24,022 bases of DNA from Clostridiales bacterium (GCA_003525905.1 DQIA01000071.1:1-24022); one strand, 5' to 3'; shown: positions 8,151 through 15,642, numbered from the stretch's first letter. Notes: generated by a model from the sequence alone, not told the origin. Numbers and translations are program-made.

Positions 8151-9029
8151 TCACCTCCGATCTCCGCTGCCGTACAGGTCATGGCTGACAAGGGATGTGT
8201 AATAGCTGTCCATCGTGACCGGCGCGTTATACAGCGCCGCCAGCAGATATTTCTTGATATTGCGGACATAGGTGGTGTTCTCCCGCATCCGGTCAAGGAC
8301 ATACTCGATATGCGAGGCGTTCAGCTTCAGGAACCGCGACCGGACGACCTCGGCAGGGTAATCGTCCCCAGCCACACGGATCATCTCCCGGTTGGAGCAG
8401 ACGGTATCCACCATGAGCTCCACCAGCTCGTCCAGCCGGTCCTTGTCAAGCTGCACGTTCTGCGAGAGTACGTCATACTCGATGTTCTCTAAGATCAATG
8501 CCCGATAGCTTTCCCGCTTTCGCATCCCGTCCTGTCCGGTCCGCTCCCCGGGGGCTGGGGGACTTGATGGGATAGGACTTGATCCTTGCGTAATTGATAG
8601 ATCTGTCTTTGATGGATAGTTACTTGATTCTTCTTTATTTAATTGGGCGGGGTTCTCCTGAATTGGAGCGTCCAACATTGGATTTGCCTGTACGGGATTT
8701 TCCCGTATAGGTTTTTCCTGTGTAGGTGATGGCGCTTTAGGTTGTTCCAGAATAGTGTATTCGATAGAGCCGAGCTGCCCGTTTGCGCCACGGACACGCG
8801 CACGGATCAGATAGCCGTGCGCCTCCAGCTCCCGGATGCCACCACTGATGCTGTCAATTCCATCCTTGCAGATACGGGCAAGACCCTTCATGGTGTAGTC
8901 CCAATTCTCCGGCAGAGACAACATGAGAGATAAAAGCCCTTTCGCTTTCAGCGACAGCGACATATCCCGCAGATGATAGTTTGACATGACCGTGTAATCC
9001 CTGGTCTTTTCGATACGGAATACAGCCAT
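8151..9029 (-). CDS. repA: RepA-type replication initiator with DUF6017-like C-terminus
   Basis: A 292-residue protein. Residues 1-95 form a winged-helix replication-initiator domain of the RepA_N type (FRIEKTRDYTVMSNYHLR, then SLKAKGLLSLMLSLPENWDY). A Pro/Asn/Gln-rich linker follows (about 96-165) with imperfect repeats of the PIRENP/PIQENP kind, then a C-terminal DUF6017-like domain. In Tn1549-like elements this protein is thought to support transient replication of the excised circle. A longer frame opens at 9125, but AAGGAGGT 6 bases before the ATG at 9029 fixes the start. It is the first gene of the visible transfer operon and is preceded by a structured leader. Confidence 0.9.
   Translation of the reverse strand: MAVFRIEKTRDYTVMSNYHLRDMSLSLKAKGLLSLMLSLPENWDYTMKGLARICKDGIDSISGGIRELEAHGYLIRARVRGANGQLGSIEYTILEQPKAPSPTQEKPIRENPVQANPMLDAPIQENPAQLNKEESSNYPSKTDLSITQGSSPIPSSPPAPGERTGQDGMRKRESYRALILENIEYDVLSQNVQLDKDRLDELVELMVDTVCSNREMIRVAGDDYPAEVVRSRFLKLNASHIEYVLDRMRENTTYVRNIKKYLLAALYNAPVTMDSYYTSLVSHDLYGSGDRR
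8590..8750 (-). repeat. Degenerate repeat coding the Pro/Asn linker of RepA
   Basis: Imperfect short repeats encode KPIRENP, VQANP, APIQENP and AQLN in succession. They are AT-rich relative to the two flanking domains. They look like a slippage-prone flexible linker between the DNA-binding and C-terminal domains. Confidence 0.5.
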
Positions 9030-9057
9030 CTTCGCACCTCCTTCCTCTGAAAATGAA

Positions 9058-9191
9058 AAGTGTTGATTTCGATGAAAAAAGCCTCCGGTTTGCCTCTCGG
9101 ATGTGATCCATAGGAAAACATCCATGCCCGCCTGCTTGCGGCGGTCAGAGAGGAAAAAACAGAGGCTTTCGCACCCTAATCACAACACTTG
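9058..9191 (-). promoter_or_regulatory. Nested inverted repeats forming a structured repA leader
   Basis: Outer arms AAGTGTTG (9058-9065) and CAACACTT (9183-9190) enclose AAAGCCTC with GAGGCTTT, then CCTCTC (9093-9098) with GAGAGG (9148-9153), then GGATGT with ACATCC, and a GC hairpin CCGC...GCGG. The pairs are nested, so the transcript (or single-stranded DNA) can fold into one long branched structure ending shortly before the repA RBS. Its role could be attenuation of repA, an antisense RNA target, or a single-strand origin. Confidence 0.55.
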
Positions 9192-9202
9192 AATTTAGGT
9201 AT

Positions 9203-9236
9203 AGAAAAAGGGCGGCTGTCTTAAAAACAGTCGCCC
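9203..9236 (-). terminator. Minus-strand terminator upstream of repA
   Basis: On the minus strand GGGCG-A-CTGT pairs with ACAG-C-CGCCC with one mismatch and is followed by TTTTT. In the plus direction there is no T tract. It lies upstream of repA, so it either insulates the element from outside transcripts or is a leader attenuator. Confidence 0.7.
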
Positions 9237-9381
9237 GAAAAGGGGATATATACAAGTTATTTGCTACTCGTCCGCCTTGAAAACCGTTGATATTACTGGC
9301 TTTTTCAAAAAGTTCTGTATCACCACTCGCACCACGACAAGCCCCTTAATTCTATAAAATGTGAGGAGAAACCGGAACGCC

Positions 9382-11097
9382 ATGGACAATTTCAGATTTT
9401 CGACCCTGGAATATAAGCGCCCCGATCTGGATGCATACCGCGCAAAGCTCAAGGATTGGAAAGCTGCGATCGAACACGCGGAGAGCTACGGGGCTCTGCG
9501 CACGCTGCTTCTTGAGATGGACCGCGAAAACTGCGAGCTGTCCACGCAGTATTCCATCGCGAACATCCGCCATACGCTGAACACCCGTGATGAATTCTAT
9601 GAAACGGAGGTCGCCTATCTTGACGACACGCTGCCGACCCTCGGCGGCGAGGAGGTCGCGCTGAGCGAGGCCATCGCGTCCAGCCCTTTCCGCCCGGACA
9701 TTGAGAAGGAATTCGGCAAGCAGTATTTTGTCTCCATGGATCTGCAGAAGAAGCTGTTCTGCGAGGCCAACATCCCGCTGCGCCAGCAGGAGAGCCGCCT
9801 GACCAACGAATATCAGAAGATCATGGCCACGGCGGAGATCCCCTTCGACGGCAAGACGCTGAACCTCTACGGCGTGCAGAAGTATTTTGAGCACCCCGAC
9901 CGCGCCATGCGCGCCGCTGCCGTCAGGGCCTACGCCAAATTCTACGAGGACAACGAGCCGCGTCTGGAAGAAATCTGGGATGAGCTTATCCGCATCCGTA
10001 ACCAGATGGGCAAGAACCTCGGCTATGAGAACTACATCCCCGTCGGCTATCTCGAGCAGGGCCGCACGGACTACGGCGAAAAGGAGGTCGCGTCCTTCCG
10101 CGAGCAGGTGCGCATGTTCCTTGTCCCGCTGTGCCAAAAGCTCTATGACGCGCAGGCCAAGCGCCTCGGCATCGACCACGTCATGTGGCACGATGAGAAG
10201 ATGGTCTTCCCGGACGGAAACGCCGAGCCTGCGGGCGACGACGCCTTTATGGTCAAGACCGCTCAGAAGATGTATCACGAGATCAGCCCGGAGACGGGCG
10301 AGTTCATCGATTTCATGATCGACCACGAGCTGATGGATCTGCAGAACAAGCCCGGCAAGGCATCCACCGGTTACATGACGAGCCTGCCCAGCCTGAAGGC
10401 TCCCTTTGTCTTCTCCTGCTTCAACCACACGATCTTTGATATGCAGGTGCTGACCCACGAGCTTGGCCACGCCTTTGCCGGCTATATGGCCATGCGCAGC
10501 CAGCCCATCTCGGACTATTACAGCGAGTCGACCGACATTGCCGAGATCCACTCCATGTCTATGGAGCAGTTTGCCTATCCCTATGCCGAGTGGTTCTTCG
10601 GCGATCAGGCGGACAAGTTCCGCTTCGCCCACCTGCAGGAGGCGCTGACCTTCGTGCCCTTCGGCGTGGCCGTGGACGAGTTCCAGCATATCTGCTATGC
10701 CCATCCGGAGCTGACGCCGAAGGAGCGGACCTACCAGTGGCATCTGCTGGAGGAGAAGTACATGCCGTGGCGCAAGTATGAGAGCGATCCCTTCCTGGAG
10801 CGCGGCGGCTACTGGTACCACAAGCTGCACATCTATCTCTACCCCTTCTACTACATCAACTACACGCTCACGACCATGGGCGCGATGGAGTTCAAGAAGA
10901 AGTATGCCGAGGACAAGGCTGCCGCATGGCAGGACTACCTCAAGCTCTGCAAGACCGGCGGCAGCCGCAGCTATCTCGAGACGCTGCGCTACGCCAATCT
11001 GGCCAATCCGTTCGATGCCGGCTCCGTCGAGCGCGCCTGCGGCTATGCCGAGGAAATTCTGCTCAAGCAGATCGCGGAGCAGGAACAGAAAGCGTAA
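9382..11097 (+). CDS. M3-family oligoendopeptidase (PepF-like zinc metallopeptidase)
   Basis: A 571-residue cytoplasmic zinc metallopeptidase that cleaves short peptides, of the M3B oligoendopeptidase F type. The zinc motif HELGH is at residues 359-363, and the Glu expected 25 residues later is present as E388 in AEIHSMS. The N-terminal helical region begins FRFSTLEYKRPDLDAYRAKL, the usual family start, which supports the ATG at 9382 over a GTG at 9361. GAGGAG lies about 13 bases upstream, a rather long spacing. Length is normal and the gene is intact. It is the first chromosomal gene after the conjugative element; its promoter region borders the presumed junction, so its expression may depend on the insertion. 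Confidence 0.95.
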   Translation: MDNFRFSTLEYKRPDLDAYRAKLKDWKAAIEHAESYGALRTLLLEMDRENCELSTQYSIANIRHTLNTRDEFYETEVAYLDDTLPTLGGEEVALSEAIASSPFRPDIEKEFGKQYFVSMDLQKKLFCEANIPLRQQESRLTNEYQKIMATAEIPFDGKTLNLYGVQKYFEHPDRAMRAAAVRAYAKFYEDNEPRLEEIWDELIRIRNQMGKNLGYENYIPVGYLEQGRTDYGEKEVASFREQVRMFLVPLCQKLYDAQAKRLGIDHVMWHDEKMVFPDGNAEPAGDDAFMVKTAQKMYHEISPETGEFIDFMIDHELMDLQNKPGKASTGYMTSLPSLKAPFVFSCFNHTIFDMQVLTHELGHAFAGYMAMRSQPISDYYSESTDIAEIHSMSMEQFAYPYAEWFFGDQADKFRFAHLQEALTFVPFGVAVDEFQHICYAHPELTPKERTYQWHLLEEKYMPWRKYESDPFLERGGYWYHKLHIYLYPFYYINYTLTTMGAMEFKKKYAEDKAAAWQDYLKLCKTGGSRSYLETLRYANLANPFDAGSVERACGYAEEILLKQIAEQEQKA

Positions 11098-11115
11098 AAG
11101 CCTATAATAACGATC

Positions 11116-11151
11116 AAGCTCCCCTTGAGGCCTGCCTTGAGGGGAGCTTTT
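11116..11151 (+). terminator. Terminator of the M3 peptidase gene
   Basis: AAGCTCCCCT pairs with AGGGGAGCTT around a GC-rich loop that itself contains CTTGAGG/CCTTGAG, followed by TTTTG. It lies 19 bases after the peptidase stop codon. Confidence 0.85.
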
Positions 11152-11304
11152 GCATGCAGAAAAACTGCGAGTCCGAAGAAGCGTGAGCCGCCCCACAATT
11201 TGAACGGATAACACTGCAGATTCTCCTGCAGTTTGCAGGATTTCCTTTTTGACCGCGATTCTGTACAATATTACCAGAGAATCAAAGAAAAGGAGGCTAT
11301 TCTT

Positions 11305-11517
11305 ATGGCATTTTCTCTCGACAGTAAGGTAAAGGACATCCTGAAGAACCCGGCGGCGGCAGCGGTGCTGGACAAATACAGCCCCGATGCTTCCAGAAAT
11401 CCGCAGATGAAGCTCGTCGGCGGTCTGACGCTGCGCAAGCTTGCCAGCTTCCCGCAGTCTGCATTTCTGAAGCCCCATCTGGAGGAGCTGGACAAGGAGC
11501 TCCAGGCTATCGAATGA
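11305..11517 (+). CDS. Small conserved-looking protein, 70 residues
   Basis: The protein opens MAFSLDSKVKDILKNPAAAAV and has an amphipathic, helical look with no membrane segment. Its motif NPAAAAVLDKYSP followed by GLTLRKLASFP resembles a short domain I have seen alone or appended to other proteins in Clostridia, but I cannot assign a function. The start is firm: AGGAGG 8 bases before the ATG. It is a single-gene unit between the peptidase terminator and its own terminator at 11558. Confidence 0.75.
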   Translation: MAFSLDSKVKDILKNPAAAAVLDKYSPDASRNPQMKLVGGLTLRKLASFPQSAFLKPHLEELDKELQAIE

Positions 11518-11557
11518 TTTCGAAGCTGACAAACTGATTTCTACGATTCATCCCTTC

Positions 11558-11595
11558 AAAATGGGCGGCTTCCCCGATCGGAGAGCCGCCCATTT
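11558..11595. terminator. Bidirectional terminator between convergent genes
   Basis: A perfect 12-bp stem (AAATGGGCGGCT with AGCCGCCCATTT) with a 14-base loop sits between the 70-residue gene (plus) and the SDR pseudogene (minus). The arms carry their own A and T tracts, so it can work in both directions. Confidence 0.8.
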
Positions 11596-11645
11596 CATGT
11601 CCATTTTTATTTCGCTATTCTGAAAGCACTTGGCGAAAAAGTTGA

Positions 11646-12348
11646 CTAAATTTGCGGAACAAAGATCCCGGCGTTCTGGCCGCCAGCGGCGAGGATATCC
11701 ACGCCGTTGACATACCCGGCTCCGGACGAGCAGAGGAAAGCGGTCAGCGCACCCATTTCACAGGGATGGCCCCAGCGTCCGGCCGGAATCAGCTCCAGCT
11801 GATTTTCTGCAGTTTCCGGTTGATTGTCGATGAGCTTCTGATGCATGGGCGTGAGATAACAGCCGGTCATAGAAGTTCGGCTCATTCCATGCCTCAAACG
11901 CATCCGTCCACTCGTCCGTCTGCGGCATGGTATAGGCAGCGACAGAGGCAAAATTGATCATCACGCCGTCCCCGGCCAGAACCGGATAAAACGCCTCAAC
12001 CATATTGACTGCGCCAACTGCGTTGATTTTGATGATATTTTCCGTCCCTGTATCGCTCGGCGACACACCGGAGGTGTGGATGATCTGCTTCACGCTGCCC
12101 AGCGATGCAGCATAGTCTGCCAGTGCCTGCACCTGTGCGCGATCTGCAATGTCAGTTTTGCAAAGATCGCTCTCCACACCAAGCTCGTCCAGCTCCGCTT
12201 TTGCCGTTTCCAGCTTTGCAGGATTACGGCCTGCCAGCACGATCGCAGAAGTCTTTCCAAGCTCCTTGCAGATCGCCTTGCCCATGCCGCCATGGCCGCC
12301 TGTCACGACCGTTATGGCCTTTTTATGTAAGTTCCTCCCTGATTTCAA
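11646..12348 (-). pseudogene. Decayed SDR oxidoreductase (internal deletion, frameshift, lost start)
   Basis: The N-terminal part reads as a Rossmann-fold short-chain dehydrogenase (ITVVTGGHGGMGKAICKELG; later IIHTSGVSPSDTG and MINFASVAAYTM). Near 11865 the frame breaks: a second frame resumes at CYLTPMHQKLIDNQPETAEN and continues to a normal SDR C-terminus (GRWGHPCEMGALTAFLCSSGAGYVNGVDILAAGGQ) ending at 11646. The segment that should hold the catalytic Tyr-x-x-x-Lys is missing, so this is a deletion of roughly 40-50 codons with a frameshift. GGGAGG near 12330 is followed by CATAAAAAG, which lacks a usable start codon; a single lost G could explain it. It is the last member of the minus-strand operon and surely not a working SDR. 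Confidence 0.85.
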
Positions 12349-12354
12349 GATGAC

Positions 12355-12381
12355 ACAGGCGGCTCTGTACGGGCCGCCTGT
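12355..12381. repeat. Intergenic inverted repeat between the two SDR genes
   Basis: A 9-bp perfect inverted repeat, ACAGGCGGC (12355-12363) and GCCGCCTGT (12373-12381), lies 22 bases after the intact SDR stop codon on the minus strand. There is no clear T tract, so it may be a weak terminator or an mRNA-stabilising hairpin. Confidence 0.55.
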
Positions 12382-12402
12382 GCTGTTATGTTGCTTGGAT
12401 GC

Positions 12403-13164
12403 TCAGAAGCAGGTCCAGCCGCCGTCGCATTTCAGCTCTTCGCCGTTGACGTAGCGGGACTGATCGCTGGCCAGAAACAGAATCGCGTCCGCCAGATCCT
12501 CCGGCATGGCAAGCTCACCGGAGAAGTCCAGCAGCTTGCTCGTCCGGCTGAAGCCGAACTCGTCGGAGGGCGGCATGACCAGTGGGATATCGGTCACGAC
12601 GCCGCCGGGAGAGACCGCGTTGCAGCGGATGCCCTCCTCCATGTACATGAACGCCGTGTTCTTCGTCGCCGCCAGCACCGCGCCCTTGCTCGCGCAGTAG
12701 GCCGCGCCGGAGGTCTGGTGCGTTGCGCCGACAGAGCAGATATTGACGATCACGCCGCCTTCACCCTGTGCAAGATACTGCCGGCATTCCTCACGCATTC
12801 CGTACATGAGGCCAAAGGTGTTGATGCGGAACGTCTCATGGAGCATTTCATCCGACAGATCGGCAATGGCGGTGTTGTCGTCCATGATACCGGCGTCGTT
12901 GACGGCAACGTCCAGCTTTCCAAACGTCTCGACTGCCTTTTTGACCATGCCTACAGCTGTTTCCGGGTCGCCGACGTCGCCCGCGTACCAGACAAGTTCG
13001 CCGGGCAAGTCTTTGCATTCCTCCGCCAGCTCCTTGAGCCGCTCCTCGCGGCGGGCGACCGCCACGACCTTCGCGCCCTCGCGGCAAAACAGCTCCGCCG
13101 TGGCGCGCCCGATCCCGGCGGAAGCGCCGGTCACGATGCAGACTTTACCATCTAATCTTCCCAT
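12403..13164 (-). CDS. SDR-family NAD(P)-dependent oxidoreductase
   Basis: A complete 253-residue classical short-chain dehydrogenase. The dinucleotide loop TGASAGIG is at 12-19, NDAG (in place of the usual NNAG) at 89-92, and the active-site set is N115, S144, Y156 and K160 (YCASK). The C-terminus is CDGGWTCF. The substrate cannot be told from sequence; relatives include 3-oxoacyl-ACP reductase-like and hydroxysteroid or sugar dehydrogenases. The ATG at 13164 has GAGGAG 6 bases upstream and begins 10 bases after the GcvT-like gene's stop, so it is in one operon with it, suggesting it oxidises or reduces a product of the same pathway. Confidence 0.9.
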   Translation of the reverse strand: MGRLDGKVCIVTGASAGIGRATAELFCREGAKVVAVARREERLKELAEECKDLPGELVWYAGDVGDPETAVGMVKKAVETFGKLDVAVNDAGIMDDNTAIADLSDEMLHETFRINTFGLMYGMREECRQYLAQGEGGVIVNICSVGATHQTSGAAYCASKGAVLAATKNTAFMYMEEGIRCNAVSPGGVVTDIPLVMPPSDEFGFSRTSKLLDFSGELAMPEDLADAILFLASDQSRYVNGEELKCDGGWTCF

Positions 13165-13174
13165 AATGTCCTCC

Positions 13175-14164
13175 TCAGCAGAAAACCTTGTTTACGACAA
13201 CAGCGGGCGAATCGTTGCAGCCGACGGTCAGCTCCGCGCCGTCGGGCACGTCCGCGCGGACGGTGGCAAAGCCGATGTTCTTATCGACCGTATAGCCGTA
13301 GATGGTCTGCGCGCAGCGGCCGACCTCGACGCCGTACCAGTACACACGCTCCCAAATGGAGATATCTTCGGTGGATTCGCGGGAGAATTCCAGACCGACC
13401 ATACGGTATTTCGGGTGCTCTTTCCGTGCCAGCGCCGCTTCCTTGCCGATAAAATCCTTGTCGGCGGCGACCGCCCAGCCAAGGCCGCATTCATACGGGC
13501 TCAGGTGCTTGAAATCCTGCTTGAGCGCGAAGCCCTTTTCCATCGGGATAGAGCGGACGTAGACCTCGAGCGTCTGCAGCTCGCGGCCGCCGACAGACTC
13601 GACGGCTTTGAGCGCCAGGTCGTGAACTTCCGCGCTCTTGTCGAATGCGGAGTAGATCTCATATCCGTTTTCGCCGGTGAAGCCGGAGCGGTGGATATAA
13701 ACGGGGATATCGCCGAGCTTCCGCTCACAGATGCCGAAGCGCTTGAGATCGTCGACCGGCGCGTCCAGCATGGCGTTCATCGCCTTGAGGCTGTCCGGGC
13801 CCTGCACGGCGTACATATCCCAGTCGTAGGTGATGATCTTCGCGTGAATATCAGCCTCTCCCTTGTGCTGCTCGATCCACGGCAGCAGGCGCGGGCCGTA
13901 GAGGTCGGAGACCCAATACAGGCCGTCCGCCATGTGCATGACGATCACGTCGTCGATGATCTCGCCGTTTTCGTCCAGCGAGGCGGTGTATTTCGAGCGC
14001 CCGACGGCGACCTTGGAAATGTCGCTGATATAGATTTTTTGCAGGACTTCTAAGGCGTCCTTGCCGGTGATCTCCACCAGATCATGCGTCCAGCGGTAGA
14101 AGCCTACACCCTTGCGGATGGCCTCGGCGTCGGCGCGCGCGACTTTATCTTCTCTGAATAACAT
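13175..14164 (-). CDS. GcvT-like folate-dependent methyl/aminomethyltransferase homologue
   Basis: A 329-residue protein of the glycine-cleavage T-protein fold. It carries YTASLDENGEIIDDVIV at about 59-75 (folate-binding and catalytic Asp region) and the family signature SGFTGENGYE at 160-169, then KDFIGKEAAL near 236-245. It is shorter than true GcvT (about 360-370), and no gcvH or gcvP is nearby, so it is more likely a stand-alone demethylase or methyltransferase that passes a one-carbon unit to tetrahydrofolate, as in DmdA or LigM. The ATG at 14164 has GGAGG about 9 bases upstream and lies 14 bases after the preceding gene. The substrate is unknown. Confidence 0.85.
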   Translation of the reverse strand: MLFREDKVARADAEAIRKGVGFYRWTHDLVEITGKDALEVLQKIYISDISKVAVGRSKYTASLDENGEIIDDVIVMHMADGLYWVSDLYGPRLLPWIEQHKGEADIHAKIITYDWDMYAVQGPDSLKAMNAMLDAPVDDLKRFGICERKLGDIPVYIHRSGFTGENGYEIYSAFDKSAEVHDLALKAVESVGGRELQTLEVYVRSIPMEKGFALKQDFKHLSPYECGLGWAVAADKDFIGKEAALARKEHPKYRMVGLEFSRESTEDISIWERVYWYGVEVGRCAQTIYGYTVDKNIGFATVRADVPDGAELTVGCNDSPAVVVNKVFC

Positions 14165-14178
14165 CGTTCGGCACCTCC

Positions 14179-15399
14179 TTACAGCATCCGCAGGTCTTCC
14201 TTGCGGATGACCTTGATATACATATCTTCCTCGTCGCGGTCTTCAATGACGCAGGACCATTCCGGGCTGACCAGCGTCTTGGCCGCACCGTTCCACTGCG
14301 CCTCGTAGGCATCGACCAGCTCGTCGAGCGGCGCCATCTCATAGCGGGCTGTGAAGTCCTCCGATTTGACTTTGATCCATGTCTCGTCCTTCGTCCAGCG
14401 CACCATCTCATACGGCACCTGCTGCACGTCGAGCATATAGCGGATATATCCGCCGAGAATTCTGCCGTCGTTTTCGTCCATCTCGTGCGGCACGCCGAGG
14501 TAGCTGCGCAGGCCCTCTTTGGCGAACGGATCGATAAACTGGTTCTTGCCTGCTGTTGCAAAGACGATGCGGAACACGCGCAGGAACTCATCCTCGTCGG
14601 GCGCCATGTCCTTGATGGCCATCATCGGGAACTGGATGGACCAGACCCAGCCCATCTGCGCGACCCAGTGGTACGCTTTTTCGAGCGACGTTTCCTCGCC
14701 GAAGTTCTGCGTGTACTGACCGTTGCGCAGGCACTGGCCTTCCTTGACCATGCGCTCGCGCGGGGTGTCGTGGATGGGGTCGACGGGCTGCTGCATGTGG
14801 TCGAGCCAGCCCTGCTTGGGAAGGCCGTACACGTCGCGGCGCTCCGCCACGACGCGGCAGTGCTTGTTGCCGCAGCCTCGAGCCTGACACATGTTGAGGG
14901 CAACTTCGTTTTCCGTGCCGTTGGAGGATGCGAGGTCAAAGTTTGCGGTGAACATGCTGGTCGTCATGTTGCACAGCTCGCTGCCGACGATGTCCCATGG
15001 GCAGGTATCGAGCTCCTTTTCCACGCGGTTGCGCGTGAACTGTACGACACGGCCCGCCATGTTTTCCCATTCGTCGCCGGAGTCACCGGTGATGCCGCCG
15101 AGCCAGCTGGACTTTTCGCACAGCTCCGGGATGTTGAACGCCTCATAGAGCGAGGCGTTGACATAGTCCTTCTGCTCCTCCGGCGTACCGGCGACGGCCA
15201 TATTCATCATGTTGGCAATGCCGCAGATGGCTTCCGTGCGTTTTTCCCAGCTCGGTTCAAAGATGCGCATGACCTGAAATAAATTTGCGGTCATTGCTGC
15301 GATCTGACGGTTGAGCTGCCGGTAGGCTTCTTCTTCCGTAATGAGCTTGCCCCATGCGGTCGGGAAGCATTTCCGCTGCTCCAGTTTTTCTTTTAGCAT
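14179..15399 (-). CDS. Uncharacterised Cys-rich 406-residue protein of a methyltransferase operon
   Basis: I do not recognise this protein with certainty. It is soluble, acidic and rich in Trp and Met. A cysteine cluster C133, C143, C171-x4-C176-x4-C181 (around NMCQARGCGNKHCRVVAE) could bind a metal and faintly recalls the cysteine signature of V4R (4-vinyl reductase) or aminothiazoline-carboxylate-hydrolase domains. The C-terminal third (from about residue 265) seems a separate alpha/beta domain. The ATG at 15399 has GGAGG 6 bases upstream and is the first gene of the operon, directly in front of the GcvT-like gene, so it probably acts on the same substrate or cofactor. It is transcribed away from the PucR-type regulator. 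Confidence 0.8.
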   Translation of the reverse strand: MLKEKLEQRKCFPTAWGKLITEEEAYRQLNRQIAAMTANLFQVMRIFEPSWEKRTEAICGIANMMNMAVAGTPEEQKDYVNASLYEAFNIPELCEKSSWLGGITGDSGDEWENMAGRVVQFTRNRVEKELDTCPWDIVGSELCNMTTSMFTANFDLASSNGTENEVALNMCQARGCGNKHCRVVAERRDVYGLPKQGWLDHMQQPVDPIHDTPRERMVKEGQCLRNGQYTQNFGEETSLEKAYHWVAQMGWVWSIQFPMMAIKDMAPDEDEFLRVFRIVFATAGKNQFIDPFAKEGLRSYLGVPHEMDENDGRILGGYIRYMLDVQQVPYEMVRWTKDETWIKVKSEDFTARYEMAPLDELVDAYEAQWNGAAKTLVSPEWSCVIEDRDEEDMYIKVIRKEDLRML

Positions 15400-15437
15400 G
15401 GTATTCCTCCTGTCTCTTTTTCTGTATTGCCGCTCTT

Positions 15438-15466
15438 ATTATAAAAAATAGACAGTGCGGCGAAAA
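15438..15466 (-). promoter_or_regulatory. Promoter of the Cys-rich/GcvT-like/SDR operon
   Basis: On the minus strand a perfect TATAAT (15443..15438) lies 39 bases before the start codon; 17 bases upstream the -35 position reads TTTTCG, far from TTGACA. A strong -10 with a poor -35 suits a promoter that needs an activator, and the palindromic sites begin about 35 bases further upstream. Confidence 0.6.
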
Positions 15467-15500
15467 TGCTGCAAACTGCGCGTTTTTTTCTGCTCTGCAC

Positions 15501-15515
15501 CGTACAGTTTGTACG
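15501..15515. promoter_or_regulatory. Operator-like palindrome, site 1
   Basis: CGTACAGTTTGTACG is a palindrome with 6-bp perfect arms. It matches the site at 15525 at 12 of 15 positions and lies nearest the operon promoter. Confidence 0.6.
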
Positions 15516-15524
15516 CCGACAAAT

Positions 15525-15539
15525 CATACAATTTGTATG
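15525..15539. promoter_or_regulatory. Operator-like palindrome, site 2
   Basis: CATACAATTTGTATG is a perfect 7-1-7 palindrome, centred 24 bases from site 1. It is the best of the three sites and likely binds a dimeric regulator, most simply the adjacent PucR-type protein. Confidence 0.65.
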
Positions 15540-15590
15540 GTTTGTTTTTGTGCAAAACAGAAAATATAGCAAAAAGTATGAATACGGAGC

Positions 15591-15605
15591 CATACAAATG
15601 ATATG
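15591..15605. promoter_or_regulatory. Operator-like palindrome, site 3
   Basis: CATACAAATGATATG keeps the left half-site CATACAA exactly and a degenerate right half. It ends 8 bases before the -35 box of the regulator gene, a position suited to autoregulation. Confidence 0.5.
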
Positions 15606-15613
15606 GTCTTCCA

Positions 15614-15642
15614 TTGACAGCCGCTTCCGGACGGCATATAAT
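15614..15642 (+). promoter_or_regulatory. Consensus promoter of the PucR/CdaR-type regulator
   Basis: TTGACA (15614-15619), a 17-base spacer and TATAAT (15637-15642): a full match to the housekeeping consensus, 45 bases before the start codon. Confidence 0.9.

Larger units (their letters stand above)
9030..9381. other. Gene-free interval: repA leader and presumed element/chromosome junction
   Basis: No convincing gene lies here. From repA outward it holds the repA RBS, nested inverted repeats (9058-9191), a minus-strand terminator (9203-9236), and about 115 bases up to the M3 peptidase RBS. The last part includes TATAAA at 9354, a possible -10 for the peptidase, without a recognisable -35. 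The change from conjugative to chromosomal genes makes this the likely junction, but no direct repeat could be tied to the far end because that end is outside the window. Confidence 0.5.

Noticed and set aside
8590..8750. Possible CRISPR-like or tandem DNA repeat array
   Set aside because: The repeats are degenerate, short and in frame within repA; they encode a protein linker.
9264..9452. Minus-strand frame across the presumed junction
   Set aside because: No RBS and no recognisable domain; it overlaps the peptidase start.
9352..11532. Long minus-strand open frame opposite the M3 peptidase
   Set aside because: High GC leaves antisense frames open; the plus-strand protein has the HELGH zinc site and a normal family length.
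13175..14164. True glycine-cleavage system T-protein (gcvT)
   Set aside because: No gcvH or gcvP nearby, shorter than usual, and located in an operon with unrelated partners.
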